A stretch of DNA of 64,000 nucleotides, taken from positions 1-64,000 of the forward strand of contig JAJZVW010000016.1 of assembly GCA_021847015.1 (NCBI GenBank), in the 5' to 3' direction. Shown here one piece after another: positions 20,446-33,195 of this stretch (positions within the stretch are counted from its first letter, which is position 1; each line of letters begins with the position of its first letter). The DNA comes from Pseudomonadota bacterium (GTDB lineage Bacteria; Pseudomonadota; Alphaproteobacteria; Rhodospirillales; Magnetospirillaceae). Position numbers and translations under genes: made by a program. The notes beneath the pieces were generated by a model. That model was not told the origin of the DNA, ran no database searches, and worked only from the letters and a program-made list of their open reading frames with translations.

Positions 20446-23385
20446 CTATGCGGTCAGGCGCGACAGCTTGGTCGCCCTCCGGAAGGGTTGTGCCAGATCG
20501 GAGGTATTGCCGGAAAGCGCCATCTCGCAGATCCACGCCTGCTCGGCCGCATGGGTCTTGTACAGGCCGGTCGCCGGCGACGCGGCGGCGCGTCGCCCGC
20601 AATAGACGGCGCGCTTGGCCCTGGTCTCGATTTCGCCGCAGATGTACTCGATGCGGCGATCGACGAAGGTCCAGGGCCCCATATTGGCCGGCTCCTCCTG
20701 GACCCACAGGATTTCCGCCTTGGGATAGCGCGCCAGCTCGTTCTTGAGCGTGTCCTTGGGCCAGGGATAGAGCTGTTCCACACGGATGATGGCGACGTCG
20801 TCGATGCCCCGCTTCTGCCGCTCCTCGAACAGGTCGTAATAGACCTTGCCCGAGCACAGGATCACCCGCCGGATGCGTCCATCGGCCGCCAGCCGTTCGG
20901 TCTCGGGCAGGATGCGGCGGAAATGGCTGCCGCTGGCCATGTCCGCCAGATGGGACACCGCCAGCTTGTGGCGCAGCAGGCTCTTCGGCGTCATCAGCAC
21001 CAGCGGCTTGCGGAAGTTGCGCATCAACTGGCGGCGCAGGACGTGGAAGTAATTGGCCGGGGTGGTGACGTTGCAGACCGACCAATTGTCCTCGGCGGAC
21101 AACTGGAGATAGCGTTCCCAGCGGGCCGAGGAATGCTCGGGCCCCTGGCCCTCGAAACCGTGGGGCAGCAGCAGCACCAGGCCCGACATGCGCAGCCACT
21201 TCGACTCGGCCGAGCTGATGAACTGGTCGATGACGACCTGGGCGCCGTTGGCGAAATCGCCGAACTGCGCCTCCCACACCGTCAGCCCGTCGGGGTCCGC
21301 CAGGGAATAGCCGTATTCGAAGCCCAGCACGGCTTCCTCGCTCAAGGGGCTGTCGATCACCTCGAAGAAGCCCTGGCCCTCGCGGATGTGGTTGAGGGGG
21401 ACGTAGCGTTCCTCGGTGTCCTGGTCGATCAGCACCGCGTGGCGGTGCGAAAAGGTTCCCCGGCCGACATCCTGGCCGGACAGCCGCACCCGCCGCCCGT
21501 CCACCAGCAGCGTGCCCAACGCCAGGGCCTCGGCGGTGGCCCAGTCGATGCCGGCGCCGCTCTCCATCATCTCCCGCTTGGCCTCAAGCTGGCGGACGAT
21601 CTTGCGGTTGGCGTTGAACCCCTGGGGCGTGACGGCAATGGCGGTGCCGATCCGTTTGAGAAGATCGCTGTCCACGCCGGTGGTTTCCTCGCGGAACTCC
21701 TCCTCCTCCTCGAGCTGGACGAAGCCGTGCCAGCGGCCTTCGAGCCAGTCGGCGTGGTTGACCTTGTAGGAGGCCGTCGCCTCGAACTCCTTTTCCAGCA
21801 TCGCCTGGAACCCGGTGACCATGCCGTTGGCCTCGGCCTCGGTCACCGTGCCCTCGGTGACCAGCTTGCGGGCATAGATGGCGCGCGTGGTCGGATGGGC
21901 GGCGATCTTGCGGTACATCAAGGGCTGGGTGAAGGCCGGCTCATCCGCCTCGTTGTGGCCGTGGCGGCGGTAACAGACCAGGTCGATGACCGCGTCGGCC
22001 TTGAATTCCTGGCGGAATTCCGTGGCGATGCGGGCGACATGGACGACCGCTTCGGGGTCGTCGCCGTTGACGTGGAAGATCGGCGCCTGGACGCTCTTGG
22101 CGATATCCGAGCAATAGGGGCCCGACCGCGAATATTGCGGCGCGGTGGTGAAGCCGATCTGGTTGTTGATGATGACGTGGATGGTTCCGCCGGTGGCGTA
22201 ACCCTTGAGCTGCGACAGCAGCAGAGTCTCCGGCACCACGCCCTGACCGGCGACGGCGGCGTCGCCATGGATCAGCACGCCCAAGACCTTGACCCGCTCG
22301 CCATCGCCCTTCTGGGTCTGTTTGGCGCGGACCTTTCCCACCACCACGGGGTCCACGACCTCCAGGTGGGACGGATTGGCGGTAAGGGAGAGGTGGACCA
22401 CCTCGCCGTCGAAATCGCGGTCGGCCGATGTGCCCAGATGGTATTTGACGTCGCCGGACCCTTGGAAATCCGACGGGTTGGCGGGATTGCCCTGGAATTC
22501 CGAGAAGATCGCCCGATAGGGCTTCTTCATGAAGTTGGCGAGAATGTTGAGACGGCCGCGGTGCGCCATCCCCATCACCACTTCCTCGATGCCGATCTGG
22601 CTGCCGCGCTTGACGATCTGCTCCAGCGCGGGAATGACGCTCTCGCCGCCCTCCAGGCCGAAGCGCTTGGTTCCCGTGTATTTCAACTGAAGAAAGCGCT
22701 CGAACCCCTCGGCTTCGGTCAGGCGTTCGAGGATGGCGCGCTTGCCGCGCTGGGTGAAATCGGTCTGGTTGCGCACGGATTCGATGCGCTTCTGAATCCA
22801 GGCCTTCTGGTCCGGGTCCTGGACATGCATGAACTCGACGCCGATCCGGCCGCAATAGGTCGCCTGAACGATGGCGAGGATGTCGCGCAAAGTGGCGTTT
22901 TCCCGCCCCAGCACGTTGTCGATGAAGATGGGACGGTCGAAATCGGCGTCGGTGAAGCCGTAGGTCCGGTAATCGAGTTCCGGATGAACGCCCCGCTTGG
23001 CCAGGCCAAGCGGATCGAGGTCGGCCATCAGGTGGCCGCGCACCCGGTAGGCCCGGATCAGCATCAGCGCCCGCACCGAATCGAGTACGGCTTGGCGGGA
23101 CATGGCGGGCGCCGTCGGCGGAACCGGCTCGCCCGCCGGCTCCCCGGCGGCGGCGGGCGCCGAAACCGCATCGCCGGCACCGATCACCCGCCCGTCGCGC
23201 GGACCCCAGCGCGTGCCCTTGAAGTCCCGCTGAACCGCTCCCCCGTCATCGGCCAGTTCCCGGAAGAACCGTCCCCACGAGGGGTCGACCGAAGCGGGGT
23301 CTTCGAGATAGCGGGTGTAAAGCTCGGCCAGGAAGACCGCGTTGCCACCGGACAGGAAGGACGTCTCGTCGAATTCTTTCGTCAT
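20446..23385 (-). CDS. sucA: 2-oxoglutarate dehydrogenase E1 component
   Basis: 979 aa thiamine-diphosphate enzyme that decarboxylates 2-oxoglutarate. The N-terminus FLSGGNAVFLAELYTRYLED is the family signature. MGMAHRGRLN and CYRRHGHNEADEPAFTQP mark the cofactor and substrate regions, and the C-terminal half has the transketolase-like pyrimidine domain. The ATG at 23385 lacks a strong Shine-Dalgarno (only GGAT nearby). A 141-base gap with a hairpin separates it from sucD, so the 2-oxoglutarate dehydrogenase genes may be partly uncoupled from sucCD. Confidence 0.97.
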   Translation of the reverse strand: MTKEFDETSFLSGGNAVFLAELYTRYLEDPASVDPSWGRFFRELADDGGAVQRDFKGTRWGPRDGRVIGAGDAVSAPAAAGEPAGEPVPPTAPAMSRQAVLDSVRALMLIRAYRVRGHLMADLDPLGLAKRGVHPELDYRTYGFTDADFDRPIFIDNVLGRENATLRDILAIVQATYCGRIGVEFMHVQDPDQKAWIQKRIESVRNQTDFTQRGKRAILERLTEAEGFERFLQLKYTGTKRFGLEGGESVIPALEQIVKRGSQIGIEEVVMGMAHRGRLNILANFMKKPYRAIFSEFQGNPANPSDFQGSGDVKYHLGTSADRDFDGEVVHLSLTANPSHLEVVDPVVVGKVRAKQTQKGDGERVKVLGVLIHGDAAVAGQGVVPETLLLSQLKGYATGGTIHVIINNQIGFTTAPQYSRSGPYCSDIAKSVQAPIFHVNGDDPEAVVHVARIATEFRQEFKADAVIDLVCYRRHGHNEADEPAFTQPLMYRKIAAHPTTRAIYARKLVTEGTVTEAEANGMVTGFQAMLEKEFEATASYKVNHADWLEGRWHGFVQLEEEEEFREETTGVDSDLLKRIGTAIAVTPQGFNANRKIVRQLEAKREMMESGAGIDWATAEALALGTLLVDGRRVRLSGQDVGRGTFSHRHAVLIDQDTEERYVPLNHIREGQGFFEVIDSPLSEEAVLGFEYGYSLADPDGLTVWEAQFGDFANGAQVVIDQFISSAESKWLRMSGLVLLLPHGFEGQGPEHSSARWERYLQLSAEDNWSVCNVTTPANYFHVLRRQLMRNFRKPLVLMTPKSLLRHKLAVSHLADMASGSHFRRILPETERLAADGRIRRVILCSGKVYYDLFEERQKRGIDDVAIIRVEQLYPWPKDTLKNELARYPKAEILWVQEEPANMGPWTFVDRRIEYICGEIETRAKRAVYCGRRAAASPATGLYKTHAAEQAWICEMALSGNTSDLAQPFRRATKLSRLTA

Positions 23386-23490
23386 CGGGCGATCCGACGC
23401 GGGTTCGATCCCGCATCCCTTTCAGGGAGTGAACGCGGGGCGGCGCCACCGGACGCCACCGACCGCGGCGCAAACGAATGAGGATGGAAA

Positions 23491-23520
23491 CGGCCCGGCT
23501 CCCGGCGGCGCACCGGGCCG
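23491..23520. repeat. GC-rich hairpin between sucD and sucA
   Basis: Arms CGGCCCGG (23491-23498) and CCGGGCCG (23513-23520) pair perfectly around a 14-base loop, starting 6 bases after the sucD stop on the minus strand. There is no T-run. It may attenuate or stabilise transcript between sucCD and sucAB. Confidence 0.5.
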
Positions 23521-23526
23521 CGAACA

Positions 23527-24402
<876 letters not shown>

Positions 24403-24404
24403 GG

Positions 24405-25601
<1,197 letters not shown>

Positions 25602-25629
25602 GGGGACGTTTCTCTCCCGCTCTTGGATC

Positions 25630-26625
<996 letters not shown>

Positions 26626-26657
26626 TCAAAAGAGTAGGGCGCACCCGCACATAAGCA

Positions 26658-26675
26658 TAGGCCACCTGTGGCCTA
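26658..26675. promoter_or_regulatory. Palindromic site upstream of mdh
   Basis: TAGGCCAC (26658-26665) and GTGGCCTA (26668-26675) are perfect inverted repeats with a 2-base centre, 65 bases before the mdh start. Size and symmetry fit a dimeric repressor site; a leader hairpin is also possible. The regulator is unknown. Confidence 0.45.
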
Positions 26676-26808
26676 GGTAACGCGTTTCCCAGCAGAGGGC
26701 AAGGATTTTGGCGTCCGGCGGGAGACCACCCTCGTCCCTTTATATGTCGCGCCCATCCTCGCATTGCACCCCGGCTTTTGCATCTTTCGGATGATTTGGC
26801 GCATCATT

Positions 26809-27972
26809 TTAACCCTGTCCGGCGTAATGCCTCGCCAAGTATTCCGCGCTCTGCATTTCCATCAGGCGGGACACGGTTCGCTGACATTCCCCCGTCGCCG
26901 CGCCGTCGGGCCACAGCATGTCCGCAGGCGCCGCCGCCGAGCAGACCAGCGTCACCCTGTTGTCGTAGAGCACATCCACCAGGGTGACGAAACGTCGGGC
27001 GTGATCGCTTTCGGCCGCCGGCATCGTCGGGATGCCCGCCAGCACCAGCGTGTGGTAGCGCCCGGCCAGGGCTAGGTAATCGGCCGGCCCCAGCGCCGCT
27101 TGGCAGAGTTCGGCGAAGGAGAAGCGCGCCACCCCGGCGGCCGCAAGCGGCACGGCCAGCGTGCGGCCGTTCACCGCCATCCGGTCGGGATGGGGAAACG
27201 CCCCTTCCGTAAGATGGGCGAAGGCTCCGTCGAGCGCCGCGTCCGCATCGGCGCCAAGAGGGCTGTGGTAGACCCGCATCCCCTTCTTGCGGCCCATCCG
27301 GTAGTCGTAGCGGGCATCCAGATGCAGAAGATCGAGGCGCTCCTCGATCAGGTCGATGAAGGGCAGGAAACGTTCCCGCTGCAAACCGTCGCGGTAGAGG
27401 TCCCGCGGTTCCCGGTTGGATGTCGTCACCAGGACGGCTCCTTCGTCCATCAGGCATTGGAACAGCCGGCCGACGATCATGGCGTCGGCGATGTCGGCGA
27501 TGTCGAGTTCGTCGAGGCAAAGCAGCCAGGCGTCCTCCGCGATCGTCCGGGCCAGTCCGGGAATGGGATCGGCCTGTCTGGGATGTTCGGTGCGCCAGTC
27601 GTGCAGCGCGGCATGGATGCCTTGCATGAACTGGTGGAAGTGAACCCGCCGCTTGGCCTCGATCGGCGCGGTGGTGAAGAACATGTCCATCAGCATGGAT
27701 TTGCCGCGCCCGACCTGGCCGAAAATGTAAAGCCCATGGCGGGGCAGCGGATGCAGGCCGTCCTCGGCCATGGCCGCCCACCCGCCCCGGTTGGATTTCG
27801 TCCCGAAACCGAATCGCGCCAGCCAACCGGCGCGCCCGTGCGCGGGCCGGTAACCGGCCACCGCGTTGGACAGGCTCTGCAACTTCTCGACCGCCAGATT
27901 CTGCGCGGGGTCCGGCCTGAGTTCGCCGGCGGCCACCTTGGCGCGGTACGCGTAGAGAGGTCCTTCAGGCAT
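26809..27972 (-). CDS. zapE: AFG1/ZapE-family P-loop ATPase
   Basis: 387 aa AAA+-like ATPase associated with cell division (ZapE in E. coli) and respiratory-chain quality control (Afg1 in mitochondria). Walker A FGQVGRGKSMLMD, Walker B LLCLDELDIADIADAM and the sensor TTSNREP are clear. Start is uncertain: ATG 27972 gives the family N-terminus MPEGPLYAYR, while ATG 27987 adds five residues; neither has a good Shine-Dalgarno. It lies upstream of mdh on the same strand, a common alphaproteobacterial order. Confidence 0.88.
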   Translation of the reverse strand: MPEGPLYAYRAKVAAGELRPDPAQNLAVEKLQSLSNAVAGYRPAHGRAGWLARFGFGTKSNRGGWAAMAEDGLHPLPRHGLYIFGQVGRGKSMLMDMFFTTAPIEAKRRVHFHQFMQGIHAALHDWRTEHPRQADPIPGLARTIAEDAWLLCLDELDIADIADAMIVGRLFQCLMDEGAVLVTTSNREPRDLYRDGLQRERFLPFIDLIEERLDLLHLDARYDYRMGRKKGMRVYHSPLGADADAALDGAFAHLTEGAFPHPDRMAVNGRTLAVPLAAAGVARFSFAELCQAALGPADYLALAGRYHTLVLAGIPTMPAAESDHARRFVTLVDVLYDNRVTLVCSAAAPADMLWPDGAATGECQRTVSRLMEMQSAEYLARHYAGQG

Positions 27973-28038
27973 GGTGCGGCGCAGCATAATCCAACCGTTC
28001 CGCCGCGCCAAGCATCCCGGAGCGGCTCGCCCGTAAGA

Positions 28039-28968
28039 TCAGCCGTCGGCGACGATGCGGTCCGCGAGCTCCCCCAGCAGCCGCTCGGCATCGTCGTTGC
28101 CGACCTGGCAGGTACCCGCCTTCTCGTGGCCGCCACCGCCATGCTCCAGGCACAGCAGGCCGACATTGGTCCTCGATGTCCGGTTGACGATGGACTTGCC
28201 GATGGCGAACACGGTGTTCTGCCGCTTCAGGCCCCACATCACATGGATCGAGATGTTCTGGTCCGGGAACAGCGCGTAGATCATGAACCGGTTGCCGGCG
28301 AAGATGGTTTCCTCATTCCTCAGGTCGAGGACCACCAGATTCCGGCGGACGGTCGCGCACCGGCGCAACTGCTCCTTGAACTTCTCGTGGTGCTCGAAAT
28401 AGAGATCCACCCGTTCCTTCACGTCCGGCAGGGCGAGGATGTCCGCGATGGTGTGGTTTCGGCAGTAGTCGATGAGGTCCATCATCAACTGGTAGTTCGA
28501 CACCCGGAACTCGCGAAAGCGGCCGAGGCCCGTCCGCGCGTCCATGAGGTAGTTCAGCAAAGTCCATCCCTTGGGATCGAGGATGTCGTCCAGGGTGTAC
28601 CGGGCGGAATCGCCCTGGTCCACCGCCGCCATCATGCCGTCCCAGGCGGCGGGAAAGCGCACCGCGCCGCCGAAATAATCGTAAACCACGCGCGCCGCCG
28701 ACGGCGCCTCGGGGTCGATCACATGGTTCTCGCGCTTTCCGACCCGCACGGTCTCGGAAAGATGGTGGTCGAAGGCGAGATGGACACCGTCCACATAAGG
28801 AAGGTTGGTGGTGATGTCGCCGTCGCCGACCGCGATCAGACCATCCTGCATGTCCTTGGGATGGACGAATTTTATCTCGTCGATCATGTCGAGCTGCTTG
28901 AGCAGCACCGCGCACACCAACCCATCGAAGTCGCTGCGCGTCACCAGACGGTATTTCCTGCCAGGCAT
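28039..28968 (-). CDS. DHH-family phosphoesterase (exopolyphosphatase-like)
   Basis: 309 aa with DHH-superfamily motifs: SDFDGLVCA (motif I, residues 12-20), FDHH (residues 66-69, the DHH box) and the C-terminal DHHA1 glycine motif GGGGHEKAG. Such proteins hydrolyse phosphodiesters, short RNA, cyclic dinucleotides or inorganic polyphosphate using manganese; the substrate here cannot be told. ATG 28968 is chosen because GGAGG precedes it by six bases, although the frame is open to 29022. Divergent from the lipoprotein at 29104. Confidence 0.78.
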   Translation of the reverse strand: MPGRKYRLVTRSDFDGLVCAVLLKQLDMIDEIKFVHPKDMQDGLIAVGDGDITTNLPYVDGVHLAFDHHLSETVRVGKRENHVIDPEAPSAARVVYDYFGGAVRFPAAWDGMMAAVDQGDSARYTLDDILDPKGWTLLNYLMDARTGLGRFREFRVSNYQLMMDLIDYCRNHTIADILALPDVKERVDLYFEHHEKFKEQLRRCATVRRNLVVLDLRNEETIFAGNRFMIYALFPDQNISIHVMWGLKRQNTVFAIGKSIVNRTSRTNVGLLCLEHGGGGHEKAGTCQVGNDDAERLLGELADRIVADG

Positions 28969-29103
28969 GATCCTGCCTCCCGTTTCCACCGAAAGGATAG
29001 CGGTGCGGATCGTAAGAGACAATGCGGCCAGGAGTATGCGCTTTCCTGCCGAAGCCCCCTGGGATAAACAGGGACCCGGTCAGCCTCTGCCGAGAGGACG
29101 TTC

Positions 29104-29595
29104 ATGCGCCGCCTCATCCTCCTCGCTCCGCTCGCCGCCGTCGCGGCGTGCAGCCCGGAGAAGCCCTTCGTCGACCTGCCCCCCGCCCCCCTCGGCTACA
29201 CGGTCATGAAGCAGCCCGATGTGGTGCGCCAGACCGGACACTTCACCATATGCTATGCGGATCGGGACGCCGCCGAGGTGCCGGGCCTGGCGCAGGAAAC
29301 CTGCAATCGCTACGGGCTACAGGCGAAGGTCATATCCACGCTTCGCTACCAATGCCGGCTGACGGCGCCGCATCAGGCGAACTATTCGTGCATCGACCCC
29401 AACAAGCGCATGCCGGACGGCACCTACATCAATCCCTTGAATCCCCAGCAGGTGCTGGCCTGGAAAAGGGCCACCGGCCAGATGCCGGACGGCCAGGGAT
29501 CGCCAACCGCCGTCGCGCCGCCCCCGGCTTCGGTATTGGGGGCTCCGCCCCCGGCGCCGGTACCGGCAACGCTCCCCGAATCGCCCGCGCCCTGA
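29104..29595 (+). CDS. Predicted lipoprotein with proline-rich tail
   Basis: 163 aa. Signal MRRLILLAPLAAVAA followed by a cysteine at residue 16 (lipobox VAAC). The central part has four further cysteines (near ICYA, ETCNRY, QCRL and SCID) that could form disulfides in the periplasm. The last 35 residues are rich in Pro and Ala. I do not recognise a family. It converges on sdhB with a 38-base gap. Confidence 0.7.
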   Translation: MRRLILLAPLAAVAACSPEKPFVDLPPAPLGYTVMKQPDVVRQTGHFTICYADRDAAEVPGLAQETCNRYGLQAKVISTLRYQCRLTAPHQANYSCIDPNKRMPDGTYINPLNPQQVLAWKRATGQMPDGQGSPTAVAPPPASVLGAPPPAPVPATLPESPAP

Positions 29596-29633
29596 CGAAA
29601 GCGCGCAACACCGCTCGGCGGAACCGCAGACGG

Positions 29634-30416
29634 TCAGAACCGCCTCTGGAGCAGCATCTCCTTGATGCTGCCGATAGCCTTGGCCGGGTTGAGGCCTTTC
29701 GGGCAGGTGGAGGTGCAGTTCATGATGGTGTGGCAGCGGTAGAGCTTGAACGGGTCCTCCAAGGCGTCGAGCCGCTCGCCGGTGAACTCGTCGCGACTGT
29801 CGTGGATCCAGCGTGCCGCCTGCAACAGGATGGCGGGGCCCAGATAGCGCTCGCCGTTCCACCAGTAGCTCGGACAACCGGTCTGGCAGCAGAAGCACAG
29901 GATGCACTCCCACAGCCCGTCCAATGCCTCCCGCTCCTCCGGCGATTGCAGGCGTTCGCTGTCCGGGGGCGTGGGTGATTTGGTCTGGAGCCACGGCTCG
30001 ACGGACTGGAGTTGCGCATAGGGCAGGCTGAGGTCGGGGACGAGGTCCTTGATCACGGGCATGTGGGGCAGAGGGTAGATCTTCACGTCGCCCGGAATGT
30101 CGGCGATGGGTTTGAGACACGCCAGCGTGTTGGTCCCGTCGATATTCATGGAACACGAGCCGCAGATGCCCTCGCGGCACGACCGCCGGAAGGTGAGCGT
30201 CGAATCCATCTCGTTCTTGATCTTGATGAGGGCGTCCAGAACCATCGGCCCACAGGTGTCGAGATCGACCTCGTAGGTGTCGAGCCGGGGATTGCCCTCC
30301 GCGTCGGGATCGTAGCGGTAGATCTTGAACCGCTTGACGTTGGTGGCCCCGGATGGCGCCGGATGGAACGTGCCGGGCTGCACGCGGGAATTGGCCGGCA
30401 GCGCGAATTCGACCAT
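29634..30416 (-). CDS. sdhB: Succinate dehydrogenase iron-sulfur subunit
   Basis: 260 aa. The [2Fe-2S] ligands are in CREGICGSC (near residue 70) with a later cysteine in NTLAC. The C-terminal domain has [16 protein letters not shown] and [15 protein letters not shown] for the [4Fe-4S] and [3Fe-4S] clusters. Links the flavin of SdhA to quinone at the membrane anchor. ATG 30416 starts the conserved MVEFALP. Last gene of sdhCDAB. Confidence 0.96.
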   Translation of the reverse strand: MVEFALPANSRVQPGTFHPAPSGATNVKRFKIYRYDPDAEGNPRLDTYEVDLDTCGPMVLDALIKIKNEMDSTLTFRRSCREGICGSCSMNIDGTNTLACLKPIADIPGDVKIYPLPHMPVIKDLVPDLSLPYAQLQSVEPWLQTKSPTPPDSERLQSPEEREALDGLWECILCFCCQTGCPSYWWNGERYLGPAILLQAARWIHDSRDEFTGERLDALEDPFKLYRCHTIMNCTSTCPKGLNPAKAIGSIKEMLLQRRF

Positions 30417-30441
30417 GTCTGTCCTCCTTCCCCGGCCCGGC

Positions 30442-32226
30442 TCAGTACACGCGCTTTCGCGGCGTGATGTATTCCACGTCGCTGGTGAGCGTGTAGGTAT
30501 GCACGGGCCGGTAATCGAGGCGCACACGCCCCGAATCGACCCAGGCCAGGGTATGCTTCATCCAGTTGGCATCGTCCCGCTGGGGATGGTCCTCGTGGGC
30601 GTGGGCGCCCCGGCTTTCCTCGCGCGCCTCGGCGGAGGTGATGGTGGCCAGGGCGCAATCCATCAGGTTCTCCAGTTCCAGGGCCTCCACCAGGTCCGAA
30701 TTCCAGATCATCGAACGGTCGCTGAGGCGGATCTCGGCCAGGGAACCGGCGATCTCGCCCATCTTGCGCACGCCGTCCTCCAGGGATTTCGAGGTGCGGA
30801 AGACCGCGGCGTCGCCCTGCATGGTCTTTTGCATCGCCAGACGGATGTCGGCGGTCCGCAGGCGGCCGTCGGCATGGCGCAGCCGGTCGAGACGGGCGAT
30901 GGCGCGCTCGCCCCCGTCCTTGGGAAGCGGCCGATGGGCCGCGCCGGGGTGCAGGGTCTCGGCGGCCCTGAGCGCGGCGGCCCGGCCGAAGACGACGATG
31001 TCGAGCAGCGAATTCGTGCCCAGCCGGTTGGCCCCGTGGACCGACACGCAGGCGGCCTCGCCGATGGCCATCAATCCGGGCACGACGGCGTCGGGATCGT
31101 CGGCGGTTGGGCGCAGCACCTCGCCGTGGAGGTTGGTGGGAATGCCGCCCATGTTGTAATGGGCGGTGGGCAGAACCGGGATCGGTTCCCGCGTCACGTC
31201 GACGCCGGCGAAAATCCGCGCGGTCTCGGTGATGCCGGGCAGCCGCGATTCCAGCGTTTCCACCCCCAGATGTTCGAGATGCAATTCGATGTGGTCGCGC
31301 TCGGGGCCGATTCCGCGGCCTTCGCGGATTTCCATGGTCATGGCGCGCGAGACCACGTCGCGGCTGGCCAGATCCTTAGCGTTCGGCGCATAGCGTTCCA
31401 TGAACCGCTCGCCGGCCGAATTGGTCAGATACCCGCCCTCGCCGCGCGCGCCCTCGGTGATCAGGCAGCCGGAGCCGTAGACGCCGGTGGGGTGGAACTG
31501 CACGAACTCCATGTCCTGCAAGGGCAGCCCTGCGCGCGCCACCATGCCGTGGCCGTCGCCGGTGCAGGTATGCGCCGACGTGCAGGAAAAATAGGCGCGT
31601 CCATAGCCGCCGGTGGCCAGCACCACCCGGTGGGCGCGGAACCGGTGCAGGGTGCCGTCCTCCAGGTTCCAGGCCACGATCCCGCGGCACGACCCGTCGG
31701 CATCCATGATCAGGTCGAGGGCGACGTATTCCACGAAGAATTCGCAGTTGTGCTTGAGGCTTTGCTGGTAAAGCGCGTGGAGAATGGCGTGGCCGGTGCG
31801 GTCGGCCGCCGCGCAGGCGCGCTGGACCGGCGCCTCGCCATAGTTGCGCATGTGCCCCCCGAAGGGGCGCTGGTAGATCTTGCCCTCCTTGGTCCGCGAG
31901 AAGGGCACGCCGAAATGCTCCAGCTCGTAGACGGCGGGAATCGCCTCGCGGCACATGTATTCGATGGCGTCCTGGTCGCCCAGCCAGTCCGACCCCTTGA
32001 CGGTGTCGTACATGTGCCATTGCCAGCTGTCCTCGGCCATGTTGCCGAGCGCCGCGCCGATGCCGCCCTGGGCCGCCACCGTGTGGCTGCGGGTGGGAAA
32101 GACCTTGGTGACGCAGGCCGTCTTGAACCCCGCCGCCCCCATCCCCAGCGTGGCGCGCAGGCCGGCGCCGCCGGCGCCGACGATGACCACGTCGTAGGTG
32201 TGGTCGACGATCTTGTAGCCAGGCAT
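30442..32226 (-). CDS. sdhA: Succinate dehydrogenase flavoprotein subunit
   Basis: 594 aa. FAD site [16 protein letters not shown], covalent-flavin histidine in [13 protein letters not shown], substrate arginine region and [13 protein letters not shown]. The C-terminus shows MKHTLAW and [10 protein letters not shown]. It oxidises succinate to fumarate on the cytoplasmic face of the membrane. ATG 32226 lies 5 bases after the sdhD stop. Confidence 0.97.
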   Translation of the reverse strand: MPGYKIVDHTYDVVIVGAGGAGLRATLGMGAAGFKTACVTKVFPTRSHTVAAQGGIGAALGNMAEDSWQWHMYDTVKGSDWLGDQDAIEYMCREAIPAVYELEHFGVPFSRTKEGKIYQRPFGGHMRNYGEAPVQRACAAADRTGHAILHALYQQSLKHNCEFFVEYVALDLIMDADGSCRGIVAWNLEDGTLHRFRAHRVVLATGGYGRAYFSCTSAHTCTGDGHGMVARAGLPLQDMEFVQFHPTGVYGSGCLITEGARGEGGYLTNSAGERFMERYAPNAKDLASRDVVSRAMTMEIREGRGIGPERDHIELHLEHLGVETLESRLPGITETARIFAGVDVTREPIPVLPTAHYNMGGIPTNLHGEVLRPTADDPDAVVPGLMAIGEAACVSVHGANRLGTNSLLDIVVFGRAAALRAAETLHPGAAHRPLPKDGGERAIARLDRLRHADGRLRTADIRLAMQKTMQGDAAVFRTSKSLEDGVRKMGEIAGSLAEIRLSDRSMIWNSDLVEALELENLMDCALATITSAEAREESRGAHAHEDHPQRDDANWMKHTLAWVDSGRVRLDYRPVHTYTLTSDVEYITPRKRVY

Positions 32227-32231
32227 GGCGC

Positions 32232-32615
32232 TCAGCCTCCGAAGGCGACTTTGAGGACCGACACCGCCATGAAGACGGCCAGAAACGCGCCCAGCAGGCG
32301 GGTGCCGATCAGCCCGATCCATTTGCCGACCGACCCGAGGACGTAATCCTCGATCACCACCTGGACGCCCAGCACGCCGTGCCACAGGGCGACGCTGACC
32401 GTCAGCAGCATCATGGTGGCGTTGAGGGGCTTGGCCATCCACGCCTTGGCCACGGCGTAATCGACCCCGCTCAGGCGGATCACCGATACGGCGAACCAGA
32501 GCGCCAGCGGCACCAGGGCGATGGCGGTGATCCGCTGCTGCCAGAAATGGCCGACCCCGGTTTTGGCGGAACCCAATCCACGCGCGCGGCCAAGAGGAGT
32601 GCGCAGTTCCATCAT
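32232..32615 (-). CDS. sdhD: Succinate dehydrogenase membrane anchor subunit
   Basis: 127 aa with three predicted membrane helices; it helps bind heme b and quinone. The pattern [16 protein letters not shown] in helix II contains the likely heme-ligand histidine. ATGATG at 32615-32610 overlaps the sdhC TGA; GGGGAGG lies upstream of 32615, which I chose over the longer start at 32627. Confidence 0.9.
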   Translation of the reverse strand: MMELRTPLGRARGLGSAKTGVGHFWQQRITAIALVPLALWFAVSVIRLSGVDYAVAKAWMAKPLNATMMLLTVSVALWHGVLGVQVVIEDYVLGSVGKWIGLIGTRLLGAFLAVFMAVSVLKVAFGG

Positions 32616-33004
32616 CGACCTCCCCACACGGAAGCCGCGATCCAGGCGGCGATGGTCAGGATCACGGTGGCAGCCAGCACGACGCGCCCCGAACGGTAGG
32701 CCCGCGGCAGTTCATACCCCCACCCGGCATCCCACAGCAGATGACGGATGCCGTTGGCGAGGTGATAGAACAGCGCCACGGTGAAGCCCAGCAGCACCAG
32801 CCGGCCGATGACGGAACCGAGGAATCCCTGCACGGCGGCGTAGGCATCGGGACCGGTGGCGATGGCGCCCAGCCACCAGGCCAGAAGGACGATGCCCAGC
32901 GCCAGCGCCACGCCGGCCCCGCGGTGGGCGATGGACATCAGCGCCAGAAGCGGAAGGCGGTAAACCTGGAGGTGCGGCGACAGCGGCCGGTTGCGCGGTG
33001 ACAT
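32612..33004 (-). CDS. sdhC: Succinate dehydrogenase cytochrome b556 subunit
   Basis: 130 aa, three membrane helices. The N-terminus [26 protein letters not shown] (positions 6-31) holds the family SPHLxxYR motif and the quinone-site SIxHRxxG pattern. [12 protein letters not shown] in helix II contains the heme-ligand histidine. First gene of sdhCDAB; a good promoter lies 55 bases upstream. Confidence 0.94.
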   Translation of the reverse strand: MSPRNRPLSPHLQVYRLPLLALMSIAHRGAGVALALGIVLLAWWLGAIATGPDAYAAVQGFLGSVIGRLVLLGFTVALFYHLANGIRHLLWDAGWGYELPRAYRSGRVVLAATVILTIAAWIAASVWGGR

Positions 33005-33058
33005 TGGCGACGACTCCCCGCTGCGGACATGGGCGCGGTTTGCGGCAGTGCAAAAAAT

Positions 33059-33087
33059 TTCTTATCCCGTTGGCCGCAACAAGTCAA
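33059..33087 (-). promoter_or_regulatory. Predicted promoter of sdhCDAB
   Basis: Minus strand TTGACT (33087-33082), 17-base spacer, TAAGAA (33064-33059). The -35 box matches five of six consensus bases. The transcript start would fall about 45 bases before the sdhC ATG. Confidence 0.55.
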
Positions 33088-33195
33088 TGCGGCGGCCCCA
33101 CCCCTTCTGGCAGGAAAAAACCTTCATCTCCTACCCATGCCGGGCATGGCGGCCGCCCAATAGCAGCGGCTTGCCCCTCTTTGGGCAATAGATTG

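Noticed and set aside
23399-23414. GCGGGTTCGATCCCGC, identical in form to a tRNA T-arm
   Set aside because: No acceptor, D- or anticodon arm can be built around it; it lies in the sucA leader. Kept only as a chance hairpin.
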